Shown here in pieces: positions 50,482 to 59,071 of a stretch of 64,000 nucleotides of DNA (the first letter of the stretch is position 1; the number at the start of each line of letters is the position of its first letter). Origin of the DNA: DASUAO01 sp035763745 (GTDB taxonomy: Bacteria > Actinomycetota > Acidimicrobiia > IMCC26256 > PALSA-555); NCBI GenBank assembly GCA_035763745.1, contig DASUAO010000043.1:1-64000 (forward strand), in the 5' to 3' direction. The notes beneath the pieces were generated by a model. It worked only from the letters and a program-made list of their open reading frames with translations, was not told the origin of the DNA and ran no database searches. The translations under genes were made by a program, and so were the position numbers.

Positions 50482-52266
50482 TCAGTCGATCACGACGAGC
50501 ACGTCGCCGGTGCCGACGGTGTCGCCCGGTGCGACGCGGATCTCCCGGACGGTCCCGGCCCGGTCGCAGTTGAGGTGGTTCTCCATCTTCATGGCCTCGA
50601 GGACGAGGATCTCGTCACCGACCTCGACCGCTTCGCCCTCGACGACGACGATCTTGACGATCGTCCCCTGCATGGGTGCTGTGATCGTGCCGTCGCCCGC
50701 ACCGCCGCCCGCACCGCCCGCTGCCGGCTTGGGTCGCCGCGCCGCGCCACCACCCGCGGCACCGCCGCCAGGTGCCGCCACGGTCGGGGTGTCGGGCAAC
50801 CACACCTTGACGGAGAAGCGCCGACCGTCGACCTCGACGGGGACGCTCCGCTCGACCAGGTCGGCATCCGCCTCGGGGGCGGGGGCCGCCGGTGCCGACG
50901 TCGCGCCGCCGCTCCCTGCGAACGCGTCGGTGTCGAAGTCGGTCTCCACCCACTTCGTGGAGTGGTTGGAGTCGGCGAAATCGGGGTGGGCGACGAGCAC
51001 CTCGTGCGCCGGGATCGTCGTGCGGATGCCCTCGACGGACATCTCCGAGAGCGCACGGCGGAGGCGGGCGATCGCGGCGGGCCGGTCCGGCGCCCATACG
51101 ACGAGCTTGCCCAGCAGGTTGTCGTAGTACTGGGAGATGGTGTCGCCGGCCTCATAGCCGCCGTCCCACCGGACGCCGGGACCGGTCGCCACGCGCAGCG
51201 CGGTGATCGTCCCGGGGGAGGGAAGGAATCCCTTGGCCGGGTCTTCGGCGTTGATCCGACACTCGATCGCGTGTCCGCGACGCACGACGTCGTCCTGGGT
51301 GAACGAGAGCGGGTCTCCCGACGCGACGCGCAGCTGCTCCGCCACGAGGTCGAGGCCGGTCACCTCTTCGGTGACGCAGTGCTCGACCTGCAGACGCGTG
51401 TTCATCTCGAGGAACCAGAACTCGCCGTTCTCGTAGAGCATCTCGACCGTGCCGGCGTTGACGTACCCACAGGCGAGGGCCACCTTCACCGCGGCCTCGC
51501 CCATCGCGGTGCGGGTTGCATCGTCGAGGCCGGCGGCCGGTGCCTCCTCGATGAGCTTCTGGTGGCGTCGCTGGGTGGAGCAGTCGCGCTCTCCGAGCCA
51601 GACCGCGTTGCCGTGGGTGTCGCAGAAGACCTGGATCTCGATGTGACGGGGCTTCGTGAGGTATCGCTCGAGGTAGGCCTCCGATCGGCCGAAGTAGGCC
51701 TGAGCCTCCCGCGCCGCCGACTCCAGTGCGCTCGCGGCGCTCTCGGCATCGGGACAGACCCGCAGCCCCTTGCCCCCGCCCCCGTACGCGGCCTTGATCG
51801 CGACCGGCCAGCCGAACTCCTCGCCGAAGGCGACGATCTCGGCAACGTCCTGGACCGGGTCGAGGGTGCCGGGGACCGACGCCACGTCGGCGGCCGCTGC
51901 GGCCTTGCGCGACGAGATCTTGTCGCCCATGACCTCGATCGCCTCCGGCGGGGGGCCGATCCAGGCCACGCCGAGGTCGGAGATGGCGCGGGCGAAGTCG
52001 GCGTTCTCGGCGAAGAACCCGTAGCCGGGGTGGACGCCGTCCGCTCCGCTCGAGGTGACGATCTCGAGGATCCGCTCGGTGTTGAGGTAGCTCTCCGCGG
52101 CGGCCTCGCCCCCGAGCGCATGGGCCTCGTCGGCGAACCGGACGTGGAGCGCGTCGCGGTCGAGGTCCGAGTACACCGCGACGGTGGCCACCCCGAGCTC
52201 CCGGCAGGTCCGCATCACGCGCACCGCGATCTCGCCCCGGTTCGCGACCAACACCTTCGAGAGCAC
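50482..52266 (-). CDS. accA: Acyl-CoA carboxylase alpha chain (biotin carboxylase plus BCCP)
   Basis: A 594-residue actinomycete-type fused chain that carboxylates biotin with ATP and bicarbonate for acetyl-/propionyl-CoA carboxylase. KVLVANRGEIAVRVMRTCREL starts the biotin carboxylase, with AYGGGGKGLRVC (Gly-rich ATP loop), ERDCSTQRRHQKLIEEAPA and FLEMNTRLQVEHCVTEEVTGLDL. A Pro/Gly/Ala-rich linker (about 510-530) leads to the BCCP domain, APMQGTIVKIVVVEGEAVEVGD, with the biotinyl Lys in LEAMKMENHL. The GTG start has GAGGAG upstream. Divergent from birA, its modifying enzyme, from a shared promoter. Confidence 0.95.
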   Translation of the reverse strand: MLSKVLVANRGEIAVRVMRTCRELGVATVAVYSDLDRDALHVRFADEAHALGGEAAAESYLNTERILEIVTSSGADGVHPGYGFFAENADFARAISDLGVAWIGPPPEAIEVMGDKISSRKAAAAADVASVPGTLDPVQDVAEIVAFGEEFGWPVAIKAAYGGGGKGLRVCPDAESAASALESAAREAQAYFGRSEAYLERYLTKPRHIEIQVFCDTHGNAVWLGERDCSTQRRHQKLIEEAPAAGLDDATRTAMGEAAVKVALACGYVNAGTVEMLYENGEFWFLEMNTRLQVEHCVTEEVTGLDLVAEQLRVASGDPLSFTQDDVVRRGHAIECRINAEDPAKGFLPSPGTITALRVATGPGVRWDGGYEAGDTISQYYDNLLGKLVVWAPDRPAAIARLRRALSEMSVEGIRTTIPAHEVLVAHPDFADSNHSTKWVETDFDTDAFAGSGGATSAPAAPAPEADADLVERSVPVEVDGRRFSVKVWLPDTPTVAAPGGGAAGGGAARRPKPAAGGAGGGAGDGTITAPMQGTIVKIVVVEGEAVEVGDEILVLEAMKMENHLNCDRAGTVREIRVAPGDTVGTGDVLVVID

Positions 52267-52294
52267 GGCGCCCTTCTCCTCGTTGTGGACGCCG

Positions 52295-52301
52295 TATCCT
52301 A
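52295..52301. promoter_or_regulatory. Bidirectional -10 site for birA and the carboxylase alpha chain
   Basis: On the plus strand TATCCT (52295-52300) lies 7 nt before the birA ATG; on the minus strand TAGGAT (52301-52296) lies about 29 nt before the carboxylase GTG. Both sit in the 9-mer GTATCCTAC. RNA polymerase can probably use only one direction at a time. Confidence 0.55.
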
Positions 52302-52307
52302 CGGGCG

Positions 52308-53159
52308 ATGGGCGATGACCCCGCTACCTGGGGGTCCGGGGCGCCCGAGCGCTGGACGGTGCGCCGCTTCGCCACGATCGACTCGACCAACCGGTGGTTG
52401 CTCGACGAGGCCCGCGGCGGCGCGCCGGCAGGGCTCGTGGCCGTGGCCGACCACCAGGACGCCGGCCGGGGCCGTCGGGGGCGGGCGTGGGAGGACGAGC
52501 CCGGCGCGGCGCTCCTCGTCTCGGTGCTGCTCCGACCCGACCTCCGTCCCGACCGGGTCCACCTGGTGACCATGGCGGCCGGCGTCGCGATCGCCGAGGC
52601 GGTGGAGGCGACGACCGGGGTCGTCGCCTCCTTGAAGTGGCCCAACGACCTCGTCGTCGACGACCGCAAGCTCGCCGGGCTCCTCGCCGAGGTCGACGTG
52701 GCCCGCGCCGGTGAACCACCGGTGGTCGTCGTCGGGATCGGGTGCAACGTCAGCCAGACGTCGTTCCCAGGCGATCTCGCCGCCACCGCCACGTCGTGTG
52801 CCCTGGAAGCAGCTCGGTCCGCCCGGCCCCCGGTCGTCACCCGTGACGACCTGCTCGACGCGTTCCTCGACCGGTTCCGGGATCGCCTCGGTGCGCTCGC
52901 CGACGTCCCCGGCGCGTACCGCGATCGGCTCGGCACCCTGGGCCGGAGCGTGCGCGTGGACCTCGGCGAGTCGATCCTCGAGGGCACCGCGACCGACGTC
53001 GTCGACGACGGTCGCCTGGTGGTCGAGCCCGTCGGTGGCGGCCCGGCGGTCACGGTCGCCGTCGGCGACGTCGTGCACCTCCGCCACCACGGACCCGGGG
53101 AGTCGGGGACGGCGGCGGCGGGCTCGGGGGGGCCGGGGGATCCGGGGTCGAGCGACTAG
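52308..53159 (+). CDS. birA: Biotin--[acetyl-CoA-carboxylase] ligase
   Basis: A 283-residue biotin protein ligase attaching biotin to the BCCP lysine via biotinyl-AMP. FATIDSTNRWLLDEARGGAPAG, VADHQDAGRGRRGRAWED (the GRGRxGR adenylate-binding motif) and VASLKWPNDLVVDDRKLAGLL are diagnostic; the C-terminal SH3-like domain (LGRSVRVDLGESILEGTATDVVDDGRLVV) is present. There is no N-terminal DNA-binding domain, so it is a class I enzyme without repressor function. The leaderless ATG lies 7 nt after the shared -10 site. Its TAG overlaps the pabC stop (CTAG 53156-53159). Confidence 0.95.
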   Translation: MGDDPATWGSGAPERWTVRRFATIDSTNRWLLDEARGGAPAGLVAVADHQDAGRGRRGRAWEDEPGAALLVSVLLRPDLRPDRVHLVTMAAGVAIAEAVEATTGVVASLKWPNDLVVDDRKLAGLLAEVDVARAGEPPVVVVGIGCNVSQTSFPGDLAATATSCALEAARSARPPVVTRDDLLDAFLDRFRDRLGALADVPGAYRDRLGTLGRSVRVDLGESILEGTATDVVDDGRLVVEPVGGGPAVTVAVGDVVHLRHHGPGESGTAAAGSGGPGDPGSSD

Positions 53160-54007
53160 GGATCGAGGTCGCGCGCGACGAGCGACGAGAAGGCCTCGGC
53201 GAGCCGTACCGTGATCGGGCCCGGAGCGGCCGGGACCGTGATCCCGTCGACGTGCGAGATCGCCTGCACCTCACGGGTGCTCGAGGTGAGGAACGCCTCA
53301 TCGGCACCGGCCAGCGCGTCGGGCATCAGCGTCGCTTCGACGACCTCGACGCCGGCGGCGGGTCCGAGCTCGAGCAGCAGGGCCCGGGTGACGCCGAGGA
53401 GGCACCCGGCGGATCCAGGAGGGGTACGGACGCGCTCGCCCTCGACGACGAAGACGTTCGAGCCGGTTGCCTCGCACAGCTCGCCCCGGGTGTTCAGGAA
53501 GATCGCCTCCGACGCGTCGTGCGCGTGGGCATGCGCGAGCGCGCGGACGTTCTCGGCGTAGGAGATCGTCTTGAGCCCGGCGGTCGCGCCCCGCTCGTTG
53601 CGCGGCCACGGCACCGTCACGACCGCCTCGGACGCGGGCCACGGCCGCATCTCGCTCGCGGCGACGATCACGGTGGGTCCGTCGGTTCCCCGCTCCGAAC
53701 CGAGTGGCGACAACCCACCCGTCACGGTGATCCGCAGACGCGCGTCGGCGAGGTCGTTCGCGTCGAGCACTGCCGTCGCGGCGTCCCGCAGCACCGTGCG
53801 GTCAGGGACGTCGAGGCCGAGCCCGGTCGCCGACGCGGCGAGGCGTTCGAGGTGTCGGCGCCAGGCGAAGGGTGTGCCGCCGTACACCCGGAGCGTCTCG
53901 AAGACGCCGTCCCCGACGAGCAGGCCGTGGTCGAACGGAGAGATCTTCGCGTCTTCGGCTGCGACGAGTCCTCCGTCGAGCCAGACGACCGGTCCTGCGT
54001 GCGCCAT
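53156..54007 (-). CDS. pabC: Aminodeoxychorismate lyase (class IV aminotransferase fold)
   Basis: A 283-residue fold-type IV PLP protein. VVWLDGGLVAAEDAKISPFDHGLLVGDGVFETLRVYGG is the typical N-terminus, the PLP lysine is in AGLKTISYAENVRAL, and GELCEATGSNVFVVEGERVRTPP and CLLGVTRALLLELG follow. D-amino-acid or branched-chain aminotransferases share these, but the adjacent pabB gene supports the p-aminobenzoate/folate role. ATG 54007 is 7 nt after a TAGCCT box that overlaps the pabB stop. Confidence 0.88.
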   Translation of the reverse strand: MAHAGPVVWLDGGLVAAEDAKISPFDHGLLVGDGVFETLRVYGGTPFAWRRHLERLAASATGLGLDVPDRTVLRDAATAVLDANDLADARLRITVTGGLSPLGSERGTDGPTVIVAASEMRPWPASEAVVTVPWPRNERGATAGLKTISYAENVRALAHAHAHDASEAIFLNTRGELCEATGSNVFVVEGERVRTPPGSAGCLLGVTRALLLELGPAAGVEVVEATLMPDALAGADEAFLTSSTREVQAISHVDGITVPAAPGPITVRLAEAFSSLVARDLDP

Positions 54008-54014
54008 GGTGCCG

Positions 54015-54020
54015 AGGCTA
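54015..54020 (-). promoter_or_regulatory. -10 hexamer TAGCCT, leaderless pabC
   Basis: Contains the TAG stop of pabB (54018-54020) and lies 7 nt before the pabC ATG, so pabC may be both co-transcribed and separately transcribed. Confidence 0.5.
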
Positions 54021-55271
54021 GGCGTGCGGATAGGGCTCGGACCCACCCACATCCTGCGCGCCCGCGGCCTCGAGCAGCCGGGACGCCTTCAGCTCGGTCT
54101 CGCGCCACTCGTCGGCCGGGACCGAGTCCGCGACGATGCCGCCGCCGACACCGAGGCTGGTGCGCCCATCGGCGATGGTGAACGTGCGGATCGCGACCGC
54201 GAGATCGCCCGTCCCACGGTCGGCATCGATCCAGCCGATGGCCCCGCAGTACACGCCGCGCCGCACCGGTTCGAGGTCCTCGATCGCCTGGAGCACGCGG
54301 GGCTTCGGGGCGCCCGTCACCGACGCCGGTGGGAACGTGGCCCCGATGAGCCCGCCGAGCCCGACGTCGTGCCGCAGCCGGCCGCGCACGGTGCTCACCA
54401 GGTGGAACAGCCCGGGATGGGCCTCGACCGCACAGAGCTCGGGCACCTCGATGGTGCCGTACTCGCACACGCGGCCGAGGTCGTTGCGGGCAAGGTCCAC
54501 GATCATCACGTTCTCGGCCCGGTTCTTCGCGCTCGCCCGCAGGGCGTCGGCGTCGCGTCCGGTCCCCTTGATCGGACGGGTCTCGACGACGCGGCCGTCG
54601 CCGTCGTCGTGCCACGCGAGGAAGCGCTCGGGCGACGCGCTCACGACTGCGACCGGATCCCCATCGGCCCGGGGCAGGACGAGGAGAGCGGCGTGGGGCG
54701 CCGGATTGGCCCGCCCCAACGCGTTGAAGAGCGCGATCGGATCCGCGCCGCGGCTCCACTCGAGCCGACGCGTGAGGTTGACCTGGTAGCAGTCGCCGGC
54801 CTCGAGCAGGTCGATGATCGACCGGACCCGACTGCCGTGGGCCTCCCGGCCGAGGCTGGTGGTCGCGGCGCCGAGCGGGACGGGCGCTCCGGGACCGACC
54901 GCCTGCTCCAGGACGTGCTCCAGCCGGGCCCGGGCAGGGCCATCGCCCTCGACGCTCGCCTCGCCTCCGTCGAGGACCAGGCGGGCGTCGTACCGCGCGA
55001 GGAGCAGGTCGGGGACCTCCCGGTGGTGGGTGCGTGCGGGGGTGATCCGCTCGATCGCGTGCCCCAGGTCGAACGAGACGAACCCGGCCCACCAGCCCCG
55101 GTCGAGACGATCGAGGGCGGCCAGCGCCTCGGCGCCGTCGGCAGCGAGGATCTCGGCCGGCTCGGCGGCGATGACGGTAGCGGCCCCCGCCCTGAGGACG
55201 ACCGGCGCGGCGCCGGCCCCGGGGATGGCACCGGTCGCGTGAGGGGCGGGAACCGATCGGGCCGGGGTCAC
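54018..55271 (-). CDS. pabB: Aminodeoxychorismate synthase component I
   Basis: A 417-residue chorismate-binding enzyme making 4-amino-4-deoxychorismate for p-aminobenzoate. The C-terminal chorismate-binding core shows SPERFLAWHDDG, VVETRPIKGTGRDADALRA, NVMIVDLARNDLGRVCEYGTIEV, HLVSTVRGRLR and PPASVTGAPKPRVLQAIEDLEP, ending with GVGGGIVADSVPADEWRETELKA. The N-terminal part (AGFVSFDLGHAIERI) matches PabB rather than TrpE. GTG 55271 is 8 nt after a TACCCT box; the ATG at 55364 would extend into low-complexity sequence and lie over the promoter of the LCP gene. Confidence 0.92.
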   Translation of the reverse strand: MTPARSVPAPHATGAIPGAGAAPVVLRAGAATVIAAEPAEILAADGAEALAALDRLDRGWWAGFVSFDLGHAIERITPARTHHREVPDLLLARYDARLVLDGGEASVEGDGPARARLEHVLEQAVGPGAPVPLGAATTSLGREAHGSRVRSIIDLLEAGDCYQVNLTRRLEWSRGADPIALFNALGRANPAPHAALLVLPRADGDPVAVVSASPERFLAWHDDGDGRVVETRPIKGTGRDADALRASAKNRAENVMIVDLARNDLGRVCEYGTIEVPELCAVEAHPGLFHLVSTVRGRLRHDVGLGGLIGATFPPASVTGAPKPRVLQAIEDLEPVRRGVYCGAIGWIDADRGTGDLAVAIRTFTIADGRTSLGVGGGIVADSVPADEWRETELKASRLLEAAGAQDVGGSEPYPHA

Positions 55272-55279
55272 GTTCGGGG

Positions 55280-55285
55280 AGGGTA
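55280..55285 (-). promoter_or_regulatory. -10 hexamer TACCCT, leaderless pabB
   Basis: Eight nt before the GTG at 55271; decides the pabB start. Confidence 0.55.
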
Positions 55286-55341
55286 CGCGCTCGCGGCGGC
55301 CGCACCGCTCGGCCCGAGCGGGACGGTCGGCGGGCCCTCGG

Positions 55342-55347
55342 TAGCAT
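55342..55347 (+). promoter_or_regulatory. -10 hexamer TAGCAT of the LCP gene
   Basis: Overlaps the ATG at 55346, so translation must begin at ATG 55358, 10 nt further on. Confidence 0.5.
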
Positions 55348-55357
55348 GGGGCTCTCC

Positions 55358-56836
55358 ATGGCACAGCACCGCTCTGCTTTTCGCGCCTTCGTCAGCCGGC
55401 TGGTGGTCGCGCTCGTCGTCGCGACCCTCTTCATGGGCGGCGCGGTGTTCGCGGTCAACTACGTCATCGACCGCAAGCTCGAGGGGGTCGCTCGCGTCGA
55501 CGTGTCCCTCGCGAGCCCGCCCCCGGAGGGTGCGAACTACCTGCTCATCGGGTCCGACACCCGCGCGTTCGTCAAGAGCGTCGGGGAGGAGGACGCCTTC
55601 GGCGACGAGGCCGACACGGGAGGTCAGCGGTCCGACACGATGATGGTGCTCCATGTCGAGCCCAGCGAACAGCGCACCTTCGTCGTGTCGTTCCCGCGAG
55701 ACCTCTGGGTCGACATCCCCGGCGTGGGCAACTCGAAGATCAACGCGGCGTTCAACGACGGGCCCGACAAGACGATCGAGACGCTGCGCGCCAACTTCGG
55801 CATCGAGATCAACCACTACCTCGAGGTCGACTTCAAGAGTTTTCGCGGGATCGTGAACTCGATCGGGAGCGTCCCCGTGTACTTCCCGTACCCGGCGCGC
55901 GACCAGAAGACCGGGCTCTACTCGCCGTTCCCGGGATGTGTGCGCCTCGACGGGAACGCGGCACTCTCGTACGTCCGGTCGCGCTCGCTGCAGTACTTCA
56001 GCACCGAGCGCGACCGCTGGGTGAACGCCGATGCCGTCCCCGACATCGACCGGATCGCCCGGCAGCAGGACTTCATGCGCAAGCTCGCCGGTCTCGCAGT
56101 CCAGAAGGGGCTCAACAACCCGCTCACCGCGAACAAGATCACCGACCGCGTCCTCGAGAACCTCACGATCGACAGCGGCCTCACGAAGAACGACATCTTC
56201 GCCCTCATCGAGGCATTCCGGACGATCGACCCGGACGACCCCAGCTCGCTCGAGTTCGAGACGCTGCCCTGGACGAACGGCCCCAGCCAGGGGGGCCTGT
56301 CCGTCCTCTACGTCAAGCAGCCCGAGGCCGACGCGGTGTTCGCGCGGCTCGCCGACTTCAGCGGATCCGGTGGGCCGGCCGGCGACCGGGCCGAGGTCGT
56401 GCCGTCGGACGTGAAGCTCGAGGTCCGGAACGGGACCGGAGTGGTCGGCGAGGCCGCCGCGGCGCTGAAGGAGCTGAAGACCTTCGGGTTCCGGGGGGCA
56501 GGGACCACCAACGATCCCCGGGGCACGGTGAAGCTGACCGAGGTCCGCTACGCGCCCGGCGCCGAGGACAAGGGCAAGGCGGTCCTCGAGTACGTGAGCC
56601 CGAGCGCGCGGCTCGTCGAGGACCCCGACCTGAAGGGGGCCGACGTGGCGCTCGTGCTCGGGACGAACTTCGAGTCGATCGTGACCCCGGTCGACCCGAC
56701 CTCGGTCACGGTGCCGACGACCGTTCCCGGCGCGCTCCCCGACGCCGAGACCCCGGTGCCCGAGGAGACGACCGCGGCGCCGATCAGCAACCAGGACCAG
56801 CTCGGCGAACCCGCACCTCGGGAGCCACCGTGCTGA
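55358..56836 (+). CDS. LytR-CpsA-Psr family glycan-to-wall ligase
   Basis: A 492-residue membrane-anchored protein. A cytoplasmic stub and one helix (LVVALVVATLFMGGAVFAVNYVI) precede the LCP domain: ANYLLIGSDTRAF, GGQRSDTMMVLHVEP and FVVSFPRDLWVDIPG carry the Asp/Arg residues that bind polyprenyl pyrophosphate, followed by SKINAAFNDG and DGNAALSYVRSRSL. A LytR_C domain (VKLEVRNGTGVVGEAAAALKELKTFGF) and a Thr/Pro-rich tail follow. The family transfers arabinogalactan, teichoic acid or capsule to peptidoglycan; the sugar-nucleotide and GT genes downstream fit. Confidence 0.93.
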   Translation: MAQHRSAFRAFVSRLVVALVVATLFMGGAVFAVNYVIDRKLEGVARVDVSLASPPPEGANYLLIGSDTRAFVKSVGEEDAFGDEADTGGQRSDTMMVLHVEPSEQRTFVVSFPRDLWVDIPGVGNSKINAAFNDGPDKTIETLRANFGIEINHYLEVDFKSFRGIVNSIGSVPVYFPYPARDQKTGLYSPFPGCVRLDGNAALSYVRSRSLQYFSTERDRWVNADAVPDIDRIARQQDFMRKLAGLAVQKGLNNPLTANKITDRVLENLTIDSGLTKNDIFALIEAFRTIDPDDPSSLEFETLPWTNGPSQGGLSVLYVKQPEADAVFARLADFSGSGGPAGDRAEVVPSDVKLEVRNGTGVVGEAAAALKELKTFGFRGAGTTNDPRGTVKLTEVRYAPGAEDKGKAVLEYVSPSARLVEDPDLKGADVALVLGTNFESIVTPVDPTSVTVPTTVPGALPDAETPVPEETTAAPISNQDQLGEPAPREPPC

Positions 56837-56849
56837 GCGAGCGCACCGG

Positions 56850-58142
56850 GTGAGCACCGTCGGCGTCGTCGGCGCGGGTTACGTCGGCATCACCACGGCC
56901 GCGTGCCTCGCGCACCTCGGCCACTCGGTCGTCTGCGCCGACATCGACGCGAATCGCGTCGAGCGCCTGACCAAGGGTGAGGTCCCGATCCTCGAGGAGG
57001 GACTGCCCGAGCTCGTTCGCGCCGGGCTGACCAGCGGGCTCCTCCGGTTCGAGGTCGGCGCGGTCTCGGCCGCCCGGCACGCCGAGTTCGTGTTCCTCTG
57101 CGTCCCCACGCCCCACGGCGTCGACGGGGCGGCCGACCTCACGGCGGTGGACGACGTCGCTCGCGAGATCGCGCCGAATCTCCGCACGGGTGCCGTCGTC
57201 GTCAACAAGTCGACGATGCCGGTCGGTTCGACGCGTCGGGTCGAACGCCTGCTCCGCGACGCCGGTGCGCCGGCCGACGTCTGCGTGGTGTCGAACCCCG
57301 AGTTCCTCCGCGAGGGCACGGCCGTCGCCGACTTCCTCCACCCGCACCGGATCGTGGTCGGCGCCGACGAGCCAGCGGTCGCGGTCAAGGTGTTCGAGCT
57401 CTACAAGGGCGTGCAGGCGCCGGTCGTCGTGACCGACGCCGCCTCGGCGGAGATCATCAAGTACGCGTCGAACGCCTTCCTCGCGACGAAGGTCTCGTTC
57501 ATCAATGCGATCGCGCACCTGTGCGAGTCGGTGAGCGCCGACGTGCGCAGCGTCGCGCTCGGGATGGGCTACGACCCGCGCATCGGCTTCGAGTTCCTCC
57601 AGCCCGGTCCCGGTTGGGGCGGGTCGTGCTTCCCGAAGGACACGGCCGCGCTCCTGCACGAGTCGCGCACGGCGGGCCACGACTTCAGCCTCTTGGAGGG
57701 GGCCGTGGCGGTCAACGACGCCCAGCGCGAGCGGATGGTCGCCAAGGTCCTCGATGCCTACGGAGCGCCGCTCGCCGACGCCAGCGTCGCGGTCTGGGGG
57801 CTCACGTTCAAGGCGAACACGGACGACCTCCGGGACTCGCCGGCGGTCGCGATCGCCAACCGGCTGGTGGAAGAGGGGGCCGAGGTCCGGGCCTACGACC
57901 CGGCCACCTCCGACGCGACGCAGGCCGGCCTTCCCGACCTGCACATCGTCGAGGACCCGTACGAGGCGTGCGCCGGCGCGGACGTCCTCGTCGTCCTCAC
58001 CGAGTGGGACGAGTTCCGTTGGCTCGACTTCGAGCGCGTCGCGGCGGCGATGGCATCGCCTTCCATCGTCGACGCACGCAACCTCCTCGACCCCGCCGCC
58101 ATGCGCCGCCGGGGGTTCGCGTACGTCGGCGTCGGACGCTGA
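56850..58142 (+). CDS. ugd: UDP-glucose 6-dehydrogenase
   Basis: A 430-residue NAD-dependent sugar-nucleotide dehydrogenase making UDP-glucuronate in two oxidations. VGVVGAGYVGITTAACLAHLG is the Rossmann start, FVFLCVPTPHG and NKSTMPVGSTRRV follow, then PEFLREGTAVADFLHPHRIVVG, AEIIKYASNAFLATKVSFIN and the catalytic Cys in GPGWGGSCFPKDTAALL. VWGLTFKANTDDLRDSPAV starts the C-terminal domain. GDP-mannose dehydrogenase is the alternative, but the next gene is a UDP-glucuronate-decarboxylase-type enzyme. The GTG lies 13 nt after the LCP stop. Confidence 0.92.
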   Translation: MSTVGVVGAGYVGITTAACLAHLGHSVVCADIDANRVERLTKGEVPILEEGLPELVRAGLTSGLLRFEVGAVSAARHAEFVFLCVPTPHGVDGAADLTAVDDVAREIAPNLRTGAVVVNKSTMPVGSTRRVERLLRDAGAPADVCVVSNPEFLREGTAVADFLHPHRIVVGADEPAVAVKVFELYKGVQAPVVVTDAASAEIIKYASNAFLATKVSFINAIAHLCESVSADVRSVALGMGYDPRIGFEFLQPGPGWGGSCFPKDTAALLHESRTAGHDFSLLEGAVAVNDAQRERMVAKVLDAYGAPLADASVAVWGLTFKANTDDLRDSPAVAIANRLVEEGAEVRAYDPATSDATQAGLPDLHIVEDPYEACAGADVLVVLTEWDEFRWLDFERVAAAMASPSIVDARNLLDPAAMRRRGFAYVGVGR

Positions 58143-59071
58143 TGCCCCGCGCGGTCGTGACCGGCGGTGCCGGGTTCGTGGGCTCGCACCTCTGCCGGGC
58201 GCTCCGGTCCCGGGACTGGGAGGTCGTGGCGGTCGACGACCTCTCCACCGGGCGGGCCGAGCACGTCGGTGACCTCGACGGACCCGGGTTCACGTTGCTG
58301 GAGCACGACGTGATCCGGGGGATCCCGGTCGACGGTCCGGTTGACGCCGTGCTGCACTTCGCGAGCGCCGCGAGCCCGCTCGAGTACCTCGCCCGGCCGC
58401 TCGAGACGCTCGCTGTCGGCTCGGACGGGACCCGCCACGCCCTCGAGCTCGCCTGCCGGTCGGACGCCCGGTTCCTCCTCGCGTCGACGAGCGAGGTCTA
58501 CGGCGACCCGCTCGAGCACCCCCAGGAGGAGTCGTACTGGGGCAACGTGAACCCGGTCGGCCCCCGCTCCGTCTACGACGAGGCGAAACGCTTCGCCGAG
58601 GCGCTGACGATGGCGTTCCACCGGGTCCACGGCGTCGACGCGAAGATTGCGCGCATCTTCAACACCTACGGACCCGGCCTCGAGCCGGGCGACGGTCGCG
58701 TCGTCTCCAACTTCTGCGCCCAGGCGCTCGCGGGTCGCGAGCTCACCGTCTACGGCGACGGGCTCCAGACGCGTTCGTTCTGCTTCGTCGACGACGAGGT
58801 CGCCGGCCTCCTCGCGCTGCTCGACAGCGACTGGGTCGGGCCGATGAACATCGGGAACCCGGAAGAGCACACCATCCTCGAGCTGGCCGAGGCCGTGCTC
58901 GACGCCGTCGGCTCGACCGCACCCCTGCGGTTCGAGGCGCTGCCCGTCGACGATCCGGTCCGCCGACAGCCCGACATCGCACTGGCGCGTCGCGAGCTCG
59001 GCTGGGAACCCCGGGTGGACCTGCGCGAAGGTCTCGCCCGAACCCTCGACTGGTACCGGAGCCGCGTGTGA
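58142..59071 (+). CDS. UDP-glucuronate decarboxylase (UDP-xylose synthase)-like epimerase
   Basis: A 309-residue extended SDR. VVTGGAGFVGSHLCRAL binds NAD; FASAASPLEYLARP, LASTSEVYGDPLEHPQEESYW and GNVNPVGPRSVYDEAKRFAE (catalytic Ser/Tyr/Lys) are the signature of UDP-xylose synthases; NTYGPGLEPGDGRVVSNF follows. It would turn UDP-glucuronate from the preceding gene into UDP-xylose. The start overlaps the ugd stop by 1 nt (TGATG) and its stop overlaps the next GT2 gene (GTGA), so production is coupled. Confidence 0.88.
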   Translation: MPRAVVTGGAGFVGSHLCRALRSRDWEVVAVDDLSTGRAEHVGDLDGPGFTLLEHDVIRGIPVDGPVDAVLHFASAASPLEYLARPLETLAVGSDGTRHALELACRSDARFLLASTSEVYGDPLEHPQEESYWGNVNPVGPRSVYDEAKRFAEALTMAFHRVHGVDAKIARIFNTYGPGLEPGDGRVVSNFCAQALAGRELTVYGDGLQTRSFCFVDDEVAGLLALLDSDWVGPMNIGNPEEHTILELAEAVLDAVGSTAPLRFEALPVDDPVRRQPDIALARRELGWEPRVDLREGLARTLDWYRSRV

